A DNA stretch of 64,000 nucleotides from positions 1,302,001 through 1,366,000 of the forward strand of contig JAJQJQ010000009.1 of the NCBI GenBank assembly GCA_028622995.1. The letters are read 5' to 3'. Positions 1-11,000 of the stretch are shown here, piece by piece (positions within the stretch are counted from its first letter, which is position 1; the number at the start of each line of letters is the position of its first letter). Position numbers and translations under genes: made by a program. The notes below the pieces were generated by a model, which did not search any database, was not told the origin of the DNA, and saw only the letters and a list, made by a program, of their open reading frames with translations. Origin of the DNA: Panagrolaimus kolymaensis. Its lineage: Eukaryota > Nematoda > Chromadorea > Rhabditida > Panagrolaimidae.

Positions 1-273
1 TTTCCGGAATTAACCATGTCACTGATATTAAGCACTCGTGGCAATTTGTAGAAAATATACCTAAAACAAGCAAAAATCAATAGTAAAGGGGGAAACTTGC
101 ATTTGTGTTATTCTTTCTTACAAAATCAAAAGAAGACATAACGTATCTTTTAGTTCAACTTACCAATCCACAGGTTTATTATTCATGTCTCGGCAAGTAA
201 AACCTTCTTCTCCATTACTGCTTACCAAATTTAAACTTGCAAAAACAATGGCAAAACTCAAATAAAAAATCAT
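1..273 (-). CDS. DNase II-family acid nuclease, 5' part (runs off the window)
   Basis: This is the start of a secreted or lysosomal deoxyribonuclease II, the acid nuclease that degrades DNA of engulfed or apoptotic cells. Exon 1 is 273..164 and exon 2 is 60..1, continuing outside the window; the 103-base intron has GT and TTTTAG ends. The ATG at 273 gives a hydrophobic signal peptide (MIFYLSFAIVFASLNLVSS). After it comes the N-terminal DNase II signature: FTCRDMNNKPVDW in exon 1, joined in frame to YIFYKLPRVL in exon 2. In this family 'C..M.G.PVDWF..YKLP' opens the mature protein. An ATG 25 codons upstream would put the signal peptide inside the chain, so I prefer 273. The catalytic region lies beyond the edge, so activity cannot be judged. 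Confidence 0.85.
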
Positions 274-1040
274 TTTGATAAATTTGAGCAAGTATTGTAG
301 GCAATCTTTAAAAATTGTGAAAATCAACACAACCAATTTATCAGTCAAAATGTAATTTTTCTCTCGTGACGTCTATTAAATATTAGACGGAGGCTTGTTA
401 GCGTCGTTTAATTTTTTTCATTTTCTTATCTTTCATTTGTAATCCTCTTTTCTTTATTTCATTTATTTTTTAATTTGTTGCTTTGTAGCCAACATTTTTA
501 GGTTTTAGGAAATTAAAAAAGCCGATGTGAACTTTCTTTTACTCTTTCGATGGCGATTTATTGAAAAGTACATTCATTTTTTATTAAATAACCCCCATTT
601 TCTCATTATTTCAAAAGAAACATTGATGAATGTTATTGAATTTGAACAAACGGAAGCTGTGTTTGAAGCTTTTTGTTTAAAAAACTTTTAAATTAAACGA
701 AAAAGAGAAATAAAAAAAAGGTTGAAATAATAATTGATTTCCATTTCTGATATAAAAATTTTGTTGACTTTATTTACAAAAAACACAAGAAAGCTTATAT
801 ACGAAAATAGAGAATGTTAACAAAAGAAATAAATTTGCATAACTTCATGTGAATGATTCATACTTCCATACGTCTTCCAAACATATACATATAATGTTTC
901 AAATTGAAATGCAGTTCGCTCATGACTAAACTGTAAGAATAAGCGAGTAGGAAAAGTTGATCATTCCCAATTTTTTGTAGTATTATTTTTTTAAATTGCA
1001 GCAACAAAAAAAACACATTCTTTATGTTTCCAATAATATT
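274..1040. other. Intergenic, AT-rich
   Basis: This stretch holds the 5' flank of the DNase II gene (its start is at 273 on -) and the 3' flank of the membrane-protein gene (its stop is at 1041 on -). It contains T- and A-rich runs and no supported coding sequence or repeat. Confidence 0.5.
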
Positions 1041-1692
1041 TTATGCATTTTTGAATTGAAAATAGTCAGGATTACAACGTTTTTGCAACATATCTTTAGT
1101 AATATCTAACCGATCATCGCCCATGAATAAAGTTAATAATGGAATTAAAATGGATAATATTACAATCAAACAAGAACATTTCTTATTAAACGATATAATT
1201 ATATAAATGAATGAAATAACACAACTAATTTTGACTTGAATATGTATCAAGTTAATAATAATGGAGTTTAAGTTTTGTAAATAGATCATATTTTCTTCAA
1301 TATACGCTAATGAGCAATTTTTTATATCAATTAATTCCTTCTGTAAAAGGGTTTCTAAAGTAACCCGATTAAGATTTATATAAAATTTAAAATACCTGAG
1401 AAATTGAATCATTAATGGAAACAACTTTTTCATATTCAATTTTAAGCCATGTTAAATTACATTCTTTATCACATTGATCACGAATTTGAAGACTTTTTAC
1501 AATAAAGTATACATATTCAACCAAAAAACATAGAAGAGCTATTAACATAAAAAATATATATATTAATTTCTTTTTTCGTTCAATGCGGTTGATATTAGGA
1601 TAAAAACCATTACATTTACATAACTTTCGTCGGGTGGTTTTCTTGAACGATGCCGAAGTTCCACACATACCTAGCAATGAATCGATTGGCAT
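1041..1692 (-). CDS. Small multi-pass membrane protein, unrecognised
   Basis: I do not recognise this gene. Two exons, 1692..1396 and 1340..1041, join at phase 0 across a 55-base intron (CAG|gtattt...ttttacag|AAG) to give about 198 residues. Visible features are a basic cytosolic-looking N-terminus (FKKTTRRKLCKC), a first hydrophobic segment (LIYIFFMLIALLCFLVEYVYFIV), a middle part with scattered Cys and a likely helical stretch (IEENMIYLQNLNSIIINLI), then two closely spaced hydrophobic segments (KISCVISFIYIIISF and CLIVILSILIPLLTLFM) and a short charged tail. The start is the first ATG of the frame. The frame stays open about 20 codons upstream with no ATG, so an extra 5' exon is possible. 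Topology and function are unknown. Confidence 0.5.
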
Positions 1693-2237
1693 AAAAAAGC
1701 AAAATGCCTTTCCACTGTCCAAAGACGTCCGTCCACCTGTTTCACTTTAATGCTTTGTCTTCTGAGGATAAATAACTACGATAACAGAAAGCCCTTAGAA
1801 TGATTTGGTTTAAAAAAAATTATTTTTTACAAACATATCGATGATATTTATTTTCTGTTTTTTTGTATTATACTTCTTCTAAAGCTTGAACTAGTCTTTT
1901 TTATTTTATTATTGATTTTTCTTTTTTGCTTTTTTGCATGCGTCTTTTTTAACCCTTATTTAAGGGTTACATAGTCCGCTCAATTTTTTACGATAGATTT
2001 ATTAATTCCTATTCACAGCAAAAAATTGCAAAAGTTAAATTAGTTTTTTTATTTGTCGGAAGTCAAAAATAGAAAAGCAAGCTATGATCCTTTCTCATCC
2101 CAAGGTTCATTATTTCTCTTCAAAAAATATAATGGTTCAAAATTTTTGTTTTCCAAAAACTTTGGTATATTATATTTTGCATAAATCCTCAAAAATATTC
2201 TCCTCAACTTTTTTATAAACTTTATTTTTCATGTAAA
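1693..2237. other. Intergenic between divergent genes
   Basis: This 545-base gap separates two genes that start head-to-head and should contain both promoters. It has runs of T and nothing else I can name. Confidence 0.5.
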
Positions 2238-3028
2238 ATGTTTTATGTCAAATTTATAATTATTGCAATTTTTTACATTAATTCCACTGATTCAATTCTG
2301 ACAATTGGTTACAAAGAAAACATTAAATTTCTTTTCTCCAAATTTGAAAGCTTTGATTTCAAATTTTATGTTTTTTGTCAACTTCATACACTTAACACAA
2401 ATCCTCCAAACACTGTTTCTTTATTGATAAATCAAATTTGGAAATGGGATTTATATACTTTTTCACTAAATAATCAGATTTTAACCTTGAATGAATTTCT
2501 GATTTTGGCATCAAAGGTCAAAGAATTTTCAGGAATAAATACTATTGTCAAAAGTTCTGATGGCTTTATTTTACCTTTTGAAGATCTTTTAGTTTATGTT
2601 CCAAATGCCAGCTATTTTCAATGGTAATTTTTTTTACTGTAAGCACCGAGCTTTGGATAAAAAAATATTAAATTTAAGGATTGCTGAAGGGGATAATGCC
2701 GAAACTGCTTTTACTGTTGAAACAGCTCAAAAAATGGCTAAACTTGAACATCAAGCCAAGTTAATAAGTTGTGATCTACTAGGAATTCCAAGAAGCTTCG
2801 ATCCTATTTCTTTTGCAACTTTTATCAAAGTAAAACTTTTTTTAAAATTCTTGCAAATTTAAATTTAATTTTTAGAAAAATGCTCGACCTAATTCGGGTT
2901 TATACTTTCGATTGCAATTTATGGAATTTGATGAGGCATTTGGCACAAACTTCATCGCAATTTTTAATCAAACTCATGATGCATGGGAACCTAAAGAAGC
3001 TGCGCCTCTTTTCAAGATTGTAAATTAG
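2238..3028 (+). CDS. Orphan secreted protein, unrecognised family
   Basis: Three exons (2238..2623, 2679..2829, 2876..3028) give about 229 residues. Splices are TG|gtaattt...aatttaag|G (55 bases) and AAA|gtaaaa...tttttag|AAA (46 bases), and both keep the frame. The N-terminus (MFYVKFIIIAIFYINSTDS) is a plausible signal peptide. The body is mixed alpha/beta in character, with few cysteines, and rich in Phe, Asn and Lys. The C-terminal third contains a likely helix (ETAQKMAKLEHQAKLISCDL) and the stretch YFRLQFMEFDEAFGTNF. I see no catalytic motif. An alternative first splice exists, but this one has the best phase and length. Confidence 0.6.
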
Positions 3029-3171
3029 CATAATTAGATAAATTTGTTTAAGTTCGAAAAGTTTTTTATATTAATTTCCAGATAGTCTTTCGTTAAATAT
3101 ATTTTTCAAAAAATCAATTATTTGTATCGCAAATCATTTATATTATATGTTTTTTGTTTTTGTTTTCAAAA

Positions 3172-3378
3172 TTAAAAATATTGGAATTTTATTAACTCTT
3201 TATCCTCACTTTTGACTCTCATCCTTCCAATCGAGGACATTTTTTTGTTTTTAGTTTTCTTTTTTTGGCGGGAAATAGCAACCAATGGCTTAGCAGCGTC
3301 TTTCTTTTTTTGTTGAGCGCGAATGTACTCAAACAAAAAAAATTGGCGCTCATCCAATATTTTTGTTGGCGTCACCAT
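3172..3378 (-). CDS. Possible small Lys-rich ORF (68 aa)
   Basis: This is a single open frame from a true ATG with a conventional-looking start (MVTPTKILDERQFFLFEYIR) followed by a lysine-rich tail. It ends tail-to-tail with the orphan secreted gene. Nothing identifies it. It is short and lies in A/T-run DNA, which makes K- and F-rich frames by chance, so it is listed only as a possibility. Confidence 0.2.
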   Translation of the reverse strand: MVTPTKILDERQFFLFEYIRAQQKKKDAAKPLVAISRQKKKTKNKKMSSIGRMRVKSEDKELIKFQYF

Positions 3379-4609
3379 TCAATTTATTTTTTTTGGCATT
3401 TTTTCAAGGTCAACATTAAAAGAAAAGAATGAATTTTTCAAAGAGGAAGAAGAGAAGAAAGAAACAATAAAAAAAGAAAGTTTTTAAGCAAGAAAAATTC
3501 AAAAAATATTTTTCTTTTTTCTTTTTTGAACCATAAAAATTTTGAAACAAAAATTTATCAACAAAAAAACTTGTAAATTACATAACTTTTAAAACTTTTC
3601 ACCATTTTTCTTTAAAAATTAATCACACGCGTGTTTTTATTTTTGCAATAATTTTAAAAATTAATTTGACACTTTGTCTTTTTTTACAACCCATTCTCTG
3701 TTTTTTTTTTTGCTTTAAATTTTCTTTCCAAAACAAAAAAAAACAATGAAAAATGAAAATTGAAAGATTATAAATGAAAGTGTTTGAGGAACATCGACTG
3801 ACTATGAAAAAAAGTGAGAAAGAAAAAACGTGATCAAAATCAATGTAGTAATCAGTCTTTTTTTTTGTTTCATTCAATAAATTTTTTGATCGAAAACTAA
3901 GTTTGAAAATATAATTTTTAGTTATTTCTTTTTTGAATATATTTTTTTCTTTCGTTGCTTTTTTTGATTTTTATAGCCAATCCATTTATTGGGTTCTTTG
4001 TCGTCGTTAGCCCTTTTTTGTTTTAGCGGTCACTCATTTCTTCCCTGTATAAAAAAGCACAGGAGAAGATAGATGCAATGCAAATTTTTTTAGGGGCGGA
4101 CTCTTATTTTTTTTTTGGAGGGTCATTTTTTTTTGTATGTATATTTTGTATTAGCACATAGGGAGAAGGGCACAGCAGGGAGGGAGGAAAGAGGATAACA
4201 AATAAAAAAAAATATGAATGAGAGATGTGCCCTCCGAAAATTTTTTTTGATGCCGGCTGTTCCTCCTCTTTTCCCTTTCTCAGTTCATATGTCGCAGCAA
4301 TGGTCATCTTCGACATAAAGTTATATTTGCTTCTTTTTTTCTTTTTTTTTTACTCTTCAGTAAGGAAAAAAAATTGCGCGCCATTTTGGTTCACTACTTG
4401 CTTGGGTTTGGCTTTCCTTCTGCTGATTTTTTTTCGTTTGCTTTCACTCATTCATTTTTTTGTCGTCGCTTGCTTTTGGTTTGACCGGTTTTTAATTTTA
4501 GTTTTATTTTTCCGAGAAGCTTTAGTTTATAATTTTACAAAGCTATATTATTTTAAATTTATTTATTTATTTATTTACTTTATAGATCCCATATTAATTT
4601 CATTATAAA
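3379..4609. other. Intergenic, low-complexity, upstream of the HMG gene
   Basis: This is poly-T and poly-A DNA with a short ATTT tandem repeat near 4557-4577 just before the HMG start. Open frames here are Phe/Lys runs with no family resemblance. It presumably contains the promoter of the gene at 4610. Confidence 0.5.
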
Positions 4610-5033
4610 ATGGCTCGACCAAAGAAGACTGTTTCACCTAAAAAATCCCCACCCAAGGCTGCCGCCCCTGTTATGAAAAAGGCAGGCAGAGGTTCACCCA
4701 CCAAAAGAACCAAGAAAGAAAAGGTTTGTTAGTTTTAAAATTTTTGTCACAAACACCCAAATCCAATTTTTTTTTTCACCTTTCCAAATCCTTGAATTTT
4801 TTTAGGACCCAAATGCCCCAAAACGCGCAACATCCGCATACATGATCTGGCTTGCTGAAGTTCGACCTCGTTTAACCAAACCCGGCATGGGAGTCACCGA
4901 TGTTACTAAAGCTGCTGGACTTGAATGGGGAGTTCTCAAGGATAAAACCAAATGGGAAAAAATGGCTGCTAAGGATAAGGAACGTTATCAAAAGGAAAAG
5001 GCTGCATACGATAAGAAAAATGCTGCTGCATAA
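4610..5033 (+). CDS. Single HMG-box chromatin protein (HMGB/HMG1-like)
   Basis: A small non-histone chromatin protein that bends DNA without strong sequence specificity. Exon 1 is 4610..4723 and exon 2 is 4806..5033 (phase 0, 82-base intron), giving 113 residues. Residues 1-38 form a basic Pro/Lys tail (MARPKKTVSPKKSPPK). Residues 39-109 are one HMG box, opening with the classic DPNAPKRATSAYMIWL and continuing with VTDVTKAAGLEWGVL and KTKWEKMAAKDKERYQKEK. The chain ends in KKNAAA, without the acidic tail of vertebrate HMGB1. The size and single box match the short nematode HMG proteins. The start is the first ATG after an in-frame stop-rich leader. Confidence 0.93.
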
Positions 5034-8000
5034 AATCTTCAAATGCCGCTCTTCTTTTTTTTTAACTCACTCGCAAAAAAAAAACTTTACAAAAATGATC
5101 AATGATTCTCATTGTAAATAATCTTTTTTTGGTACTCTATTTCTTATTTAAGTTTGATTATGTATGCCTTTATTTTTATTATTATCTTTTTTCCATGCTG
5201 CCTTTTTAATATTTTTGTTTGTTTTTGTTTATTTCATTACTATGCCATTTTTTGATTATTATAAACTTTGAAAAACGAATAATGCTTCTGTGATAGATTT
5301 TGGGCGCCAAAAAAATATATTTGGCTTTTGTGGCAAATAGTGTTTTTTGTTTGATAAATTTTCTTGGTCGAAACTATAATTATTGTTGATTGGATTTGAC
5401 AAAGAAGAAAATTAATTTGAGCAGGAAATGGCGCCAAAAAATGAATGGCTTTGTTTGTACTATTTTTTATTTTGTTATTTTCTCCACCTGGAACTTTGAT
5501 CAACAATCGTTAGTTGTGTTAGTTAAGAAATTGGAAAGATAAGTACAACGAAAAAAGCTTTTTATGAGGCAAACTTTATTGAAATTTTTCACAATCGGGA
5601 CTTTGTTAAATGTGATAGGATTTTGCATTTTTTTGTTTTGAAAATAAAGTGAAATAGATTGCATATTCTTGGAGCTTCTTACTTTTCATTTATTTTAATC
5701 ACCGTTTTGATTTACGTTTCTAAATATAGCACAGAAAAATTTTCAATATTTTTATAAAACACTGAAAAGTCATTTTTTATCCTTAAAAAAGCTTTTCCAT
5801 GGCTTTAATAAATGTACAAATTTTTTTGGAGAACAGCTATTTGAAAATCAAAACTATGCAATCATTTTTGAGTGTCATCCTTGACACAACTTCGTGCGAT
5901 TCATTCCTCGAAGAATATCTTTTGACATAGTGGAACCTAAGTGTCCAAAGAATAATGCCATACTATTTACCAAATGCTTTGTAAATTTGCAATGTTCGAA
6001 AATATGGTTGAACTTTTTAATTATATTTTTGCTTGAACCGAGGAAAGTTGAAAACAATAAAGATTAATCCAAAGTTCAAAAAATTTAGAGACTAATAAAA
6101 TATTTTATCGATGTGGAACCAATGAACACATTTTTTTAAAATGTTTATTAATCTTCTTTTTTTCATACTGTATAAAACCAATAAACAAAAGGAAAAAATA
6201 ATTTATTTTCATGTAAAATAAAATGTTTTTCTCCCCAATTAAAAAGTAGCAAATAAAAAATAAAAAACTTGATTTATTTGATTGAACCAAAATCAACTAC
6301 AATTTTTTTCTTTGTGTCTGTTTACCCAATTTCCAATTTCTATTTCCACCTTGCAATCACAATCATCACTTTTTTTAATTTATTTTCCATGTTACAGTAA
6401 AACCAATCCTTTTGTGATGGCTGTGAACTACGAAACAAAACAAAGAAAAAAACTCCTTTTTTGTTGCTCTTTACACGTTGTTGGTTTTTTGTTTTTTTCT
6501 TTGGTGAACGAACAACAACGAAGAAAGGAACCAAGAACAAAAAAAAGGTTTATTTAGACCATAATTTTGCAATATATTTTTTTAGTTTTTAGTTCAACTT
6601 CAACAAAACGCGTCAAAAATCATGCTCTTAAAAAAATAGTGGAAAAATAAAGGGAGTAAAAACAATATGCAGCAAAGATCACTAATAGACACATACTTTT
6701 ATATATACGGGTTGTTGGTTAACTTCGTGATGGTGCATCAAAATGAATGAATTTTATGTCTATTTTTTTTCTCTATCTCTCTTTTTTCTGTACCTTTTTT
6801 TCCCGTAAAAATAAACTAATTCTTTTCTTCTTCTTTTTTTCGTCGTCGTCGATTTTATTTTGATTAGTTTAATTAATGAAAATTATTATATGCATTTTTA
6901 TATATAAATCTGAAAAAGTTGAAGAATGATATATAAAAATACCATAAATCGAAAACACAAAGTCTGCAGCATAAAGAAAATTAATGATAGATCAAGAAAG
7001 ATAAATTTTATTTAATATTTTGGATTTCAAATTAAAAAATGAGGTTATAAAGATAAATAAAAGTCTCTCGTCTGCTTTTAGAAAAAAATAAACTGAAAAA
7101 CAAGGAAAGAAAAATTTGCATTTTATGGAAGAAAAAAAATATTGTTGCCTAGCAATTATTTTGTTGCTAAAAGTTTTTTGAAACTTCAAAAGTCACAAAA
7201 AACCTTCTTTTGGAATATTTATCCAAGCTTTTTTCGAGGGCGTTGAAGTTGTTTGTTTTAAAGCTTTAAAGTTCATCTTTTAAAACAGTCGTCGTCGGTC
7301 CAAAAAAAAATATTTCCATGACATTTAAAAATGAACTTTTGATATCCAATATCAGAGTATTATATTTCAATAAAAGTCGGAGGCAATGAGGCCAAAAAAG
7401 AAAGAAAAGATGATTGAGATAATTGCTTCTAAAAAGATCCAAGAAGTCCAAAAATATTTTAAGCACAAAAACAATGATGCTTCGTGGCTCATCTTTTTTC
7501 TTTATTTTTTTAAATTTTGTTTACTTAAAATATGCTTCAGTATTTTTTTTTTTTGCCCTCCTCATTCTTGTAAGAAGATATTATATTTTTGTTTTGTTAA
7601 AGCAAAATTTTTGTGGCCACACCATTTTTTTATTTTTCATTGAGTAAAAAAAGTAAAAGCTTATAGTCGTTAATGTTCCATTTTTATTTTTTTATTATGG
7701 GTTGCTTCTTTAATTTTTAAAATTAAAAACTTGAGTCTGCTAATAACATTTTTTAAAACTGTAAATACATATTTCTAAGTTCTCGAACATTTTTTTTGCA
7801 AAACTTTTTCTTTTCTAGAATAGCTTTTCATAAATTTTCTTTCTCTATATTTTTTTTCATTTACGTCGTAATTATCTTTGATGCTTTAAATAATAATAAT
7901 AATTTTTTTATTAACATTATCATCATCATTTTTTTCTTCTATCAAGCATGTAATTTTCATTTTTTCATCAACGTAATTATTATTAAAATTTTTTGATTAA

Positions 8001-11000
8001 AAAATAAACTTTATACTCTTAAATTTTTTCGTTAACGGTAATTTGGTTCATCGAAGACCGAAAAAAAAATTTTCTTCGCCACAAAAATAATTGTATAACT
8101 ATAAATTACTTGAGTCGTTGTTATTCATGTTTTTTGTAGTCAAAATTTAGAATACAACAATTCTTTTGACGCAAAAATAATAACAAAAATAAAAAATAAA
8201 ATGGAGTCAAGCGAAAAAAGTCCAAAAAATAAATTAAAAGCAGCTCATTCTTGGAAAAGGTTAGGCTTTTGAATAGTTAATTATATTTTATATTTTTTTA
8301 TTATGTTTTTTTACTATGACCAAGCTACACATGCCCCGGGATTTTTGTTGGCAAGATGCAAAATAAAAAAAACAGCAGGAGACACAAATTAGATTTGTTG
8401 TTCTCTAACATTTTTTTGAGCTTTTATCTTTTTGGTTTTTTAATATTCAAAGTGGGTGAAACAAAAAAAAAGTTGATGGAATCTTTGAAGCTTGAAACAT
8501 TCGAGTAGTTTTTATTAATTAAATTTTTCAGTTGCTAGCAGCATAAATTAATAAATTTATGAATAATTAAAATTAACCATAAATCAACTTGAATTAACAT
8601 TTTTTTCTGCATAAAATTCATTGATGCCTAAAAAACTTTTTTTATGCTCAAAAATTTCACTCTACTTTTTATATGTTTTTTTAACGACAAATTTTTTGAA
8701 ATATATCTTTTTTTAATATATATATTTTCTTTAAAAATAGCTTGTTGTCAAACTTTTTTTATTTAATGCAAAAGCAAGTCTTTCTTCCATTTTATTTTTC
8801 TGCAAAAAAAAATATTTTTTTTAAATCAACCCGTCGCCGACGACGACCCTTTTTTTTCTTGGTTACATTGCACTCATTTTCTTCGACAGGCTACATACGA
8901 GTTTATTGTGGATGATCAAATTATTGGGGGAGGGAATTTATTACGATAGCGCGATTTTTTTTGTCTTTCTTTCTTGGTTGCTTCCACTTTTTCAATGATC
9001 ATTCATTTATTTAAAAAATGAAGCGTATCCCGATATTTCTTAAACAAATATAACAAAAATGAGCAAAGTCGAATAACATAAATTTTATTTTTATATCTTA
9101 TAATTTTTTCTTTCTTAGGAGAGAGAGAGAGAGTAGGGTCGATGAAATGAGACTCTGCAAAATCTCAAAAAAAAAAAATAAATAAAGGTAAAATTATGCG
9201 ACTTGTTTTATTTTGGTTGACGTTAGTCGTCTTTTTTTTTAAAGCAAAAATTTAACTTTTTTTTATTCATTTTTTTTTTCGCACATCCTCGCTTGCTTTC
9301 TCGATGACGAAGGTAAGGTAGAATAAATGGAATAGTTAGGCGGCGGTGGTGGAGGCAAAAAAAAAAATCAAATAAAAAATGTGTCTTATTTTTTGTGCTC
9401 AGCTTGAAGCGTCAAAGTAACCCCAAACTTTGTACTTTAGACCACCACCGCGCGTATTTTAAATCTTTATGTATTCTATTTTTTTTCAATTCGATTCCCT
9501 TCGAAGAAAATATATACACCTATTTTTTATGCGCGAAATAAAAAAAAATAAAAAGCAACATTCATTCTTGGTTTACAAAAATATTTTTTTTTGTTTGAGG
9601 ATAAGAAAGAAGGGAGAATAAAAAATTTTCGAGTAAGCAGAGATCATTTTTTTTAGCTCCGAGTTAAAATAAAATTATCTGCTTTAATTTATTTTATTAA
9701 TTCTCAAAAAAAGGTAGGCGCAAAATTTTTTTTCTAAAAAATGCAGACGATAGAACAAATTTTTACACTCACATTTTTTACCCAAAAAAAAAACCATACA
9801 CCTTCTTCTCACTCTTTTTTCTTTCTCCCACCTTCCATTTTTTTTTTCAACGCCTGCAAAAAACTATTTTCCCTTTCCCATACAGTAAAAGAGGAAGAAA
9901 AAAAAATTCTGACGTGGTATTTTTGATCTTGCTGATACCATTGGTCGTCGTCAGATACACAAATAATAATGGAAAACATGGAAATAGTACCGCCTAAAAA
10001 AATTTTTTTTCCAACATTGAGAGATACATGAATTTCGAACTCATTTGGTCTGTTTGCGTCGAGTGATCATCAACTATATCAAACTAGTGTGGTGCTCTTT
10101 AATTTTCTTTTTTGGACACAAAAAAATTTTTATGTTGCTCGTTGTTTCTATTAATATTTTTTCTTTTTGCTGAAGTTTGGCTACTAGTGTTATTGTTTTT
10201 TTTAATTCTGTTTTTTGGTTGGTTTTTGTAAAAAAAAAAAAAAGAAATAAAAGTTGGGGGAGGAGAGATGTGAAATATAAAATAGCGTGATGATGTATGT
10301 CTATGGGAACCAACCAACAACAGAAGAAAAATGAAGGGTATAAAAGTGCAAAAATGCAATGAGAGAGTCTCGTCGTAAATAATATTTTTTTTTCTCTCAT
10401 AATGTTAATTACTAGTTACTACTACTTTTTTTTCTACGTTGCATTATAGTTTCGCTTTTTTGAATTTAAAAAAAGTAGTAAAGTATTTTAGTTCTATGGT
10501 ACAAAAGTTAAAAAAACCATAAACAACTAAGCTACAAATATTTTTGATAGTTTTTTACATTTTTTCTTTTTCTTCAAAAACTGTTCTTCCGATTTAAATT
10601 AAAGAATTTATGCTTCATTTTTACTTTTCATAATTTGAATGTACTTTTCTTTTGACAAATTCATTTGTAGTATTTATTCTTTTTGATAGAATTTTTTTTC
10701 TTTTATCTTTTAGGGGTAAATAATGCTTATTAGTGTTACGCATTTTTGTCGTTGTTGGTAAACTACACTTTCGTGGCGTGGCGGCGGCATAAGGAAATAA
10801 ATGGAGGGAATTAGCTTGAAAGAGAAAAATAAGAAATTAGTTGTTGTATAAAAAAAATTGAATTAATTCATTAACAAAAAATAAATATACCTTTGAATTT
10901 TTGCTTTTTGCTAATCGAATGTACTTTTGTGCTAAGATCAAATAATAAAATAATAACTTTTCGGGTTGTAAATCGCCTACACATTCCCCAAAGTCAAATG

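Noticed and set aside
5875..6057. A 60-codon minus frame with balanced composition
   Set aside because: It lacks an ATG near its start, is very short, has no recognisable motif and no flanking splice sites.
9119..9134. GA dinucleotide run as a possible regulatory GAGA site
   Set aside because: One short simple repeat in low-complexity DNA with no promoter context; not more than a microsatellite.
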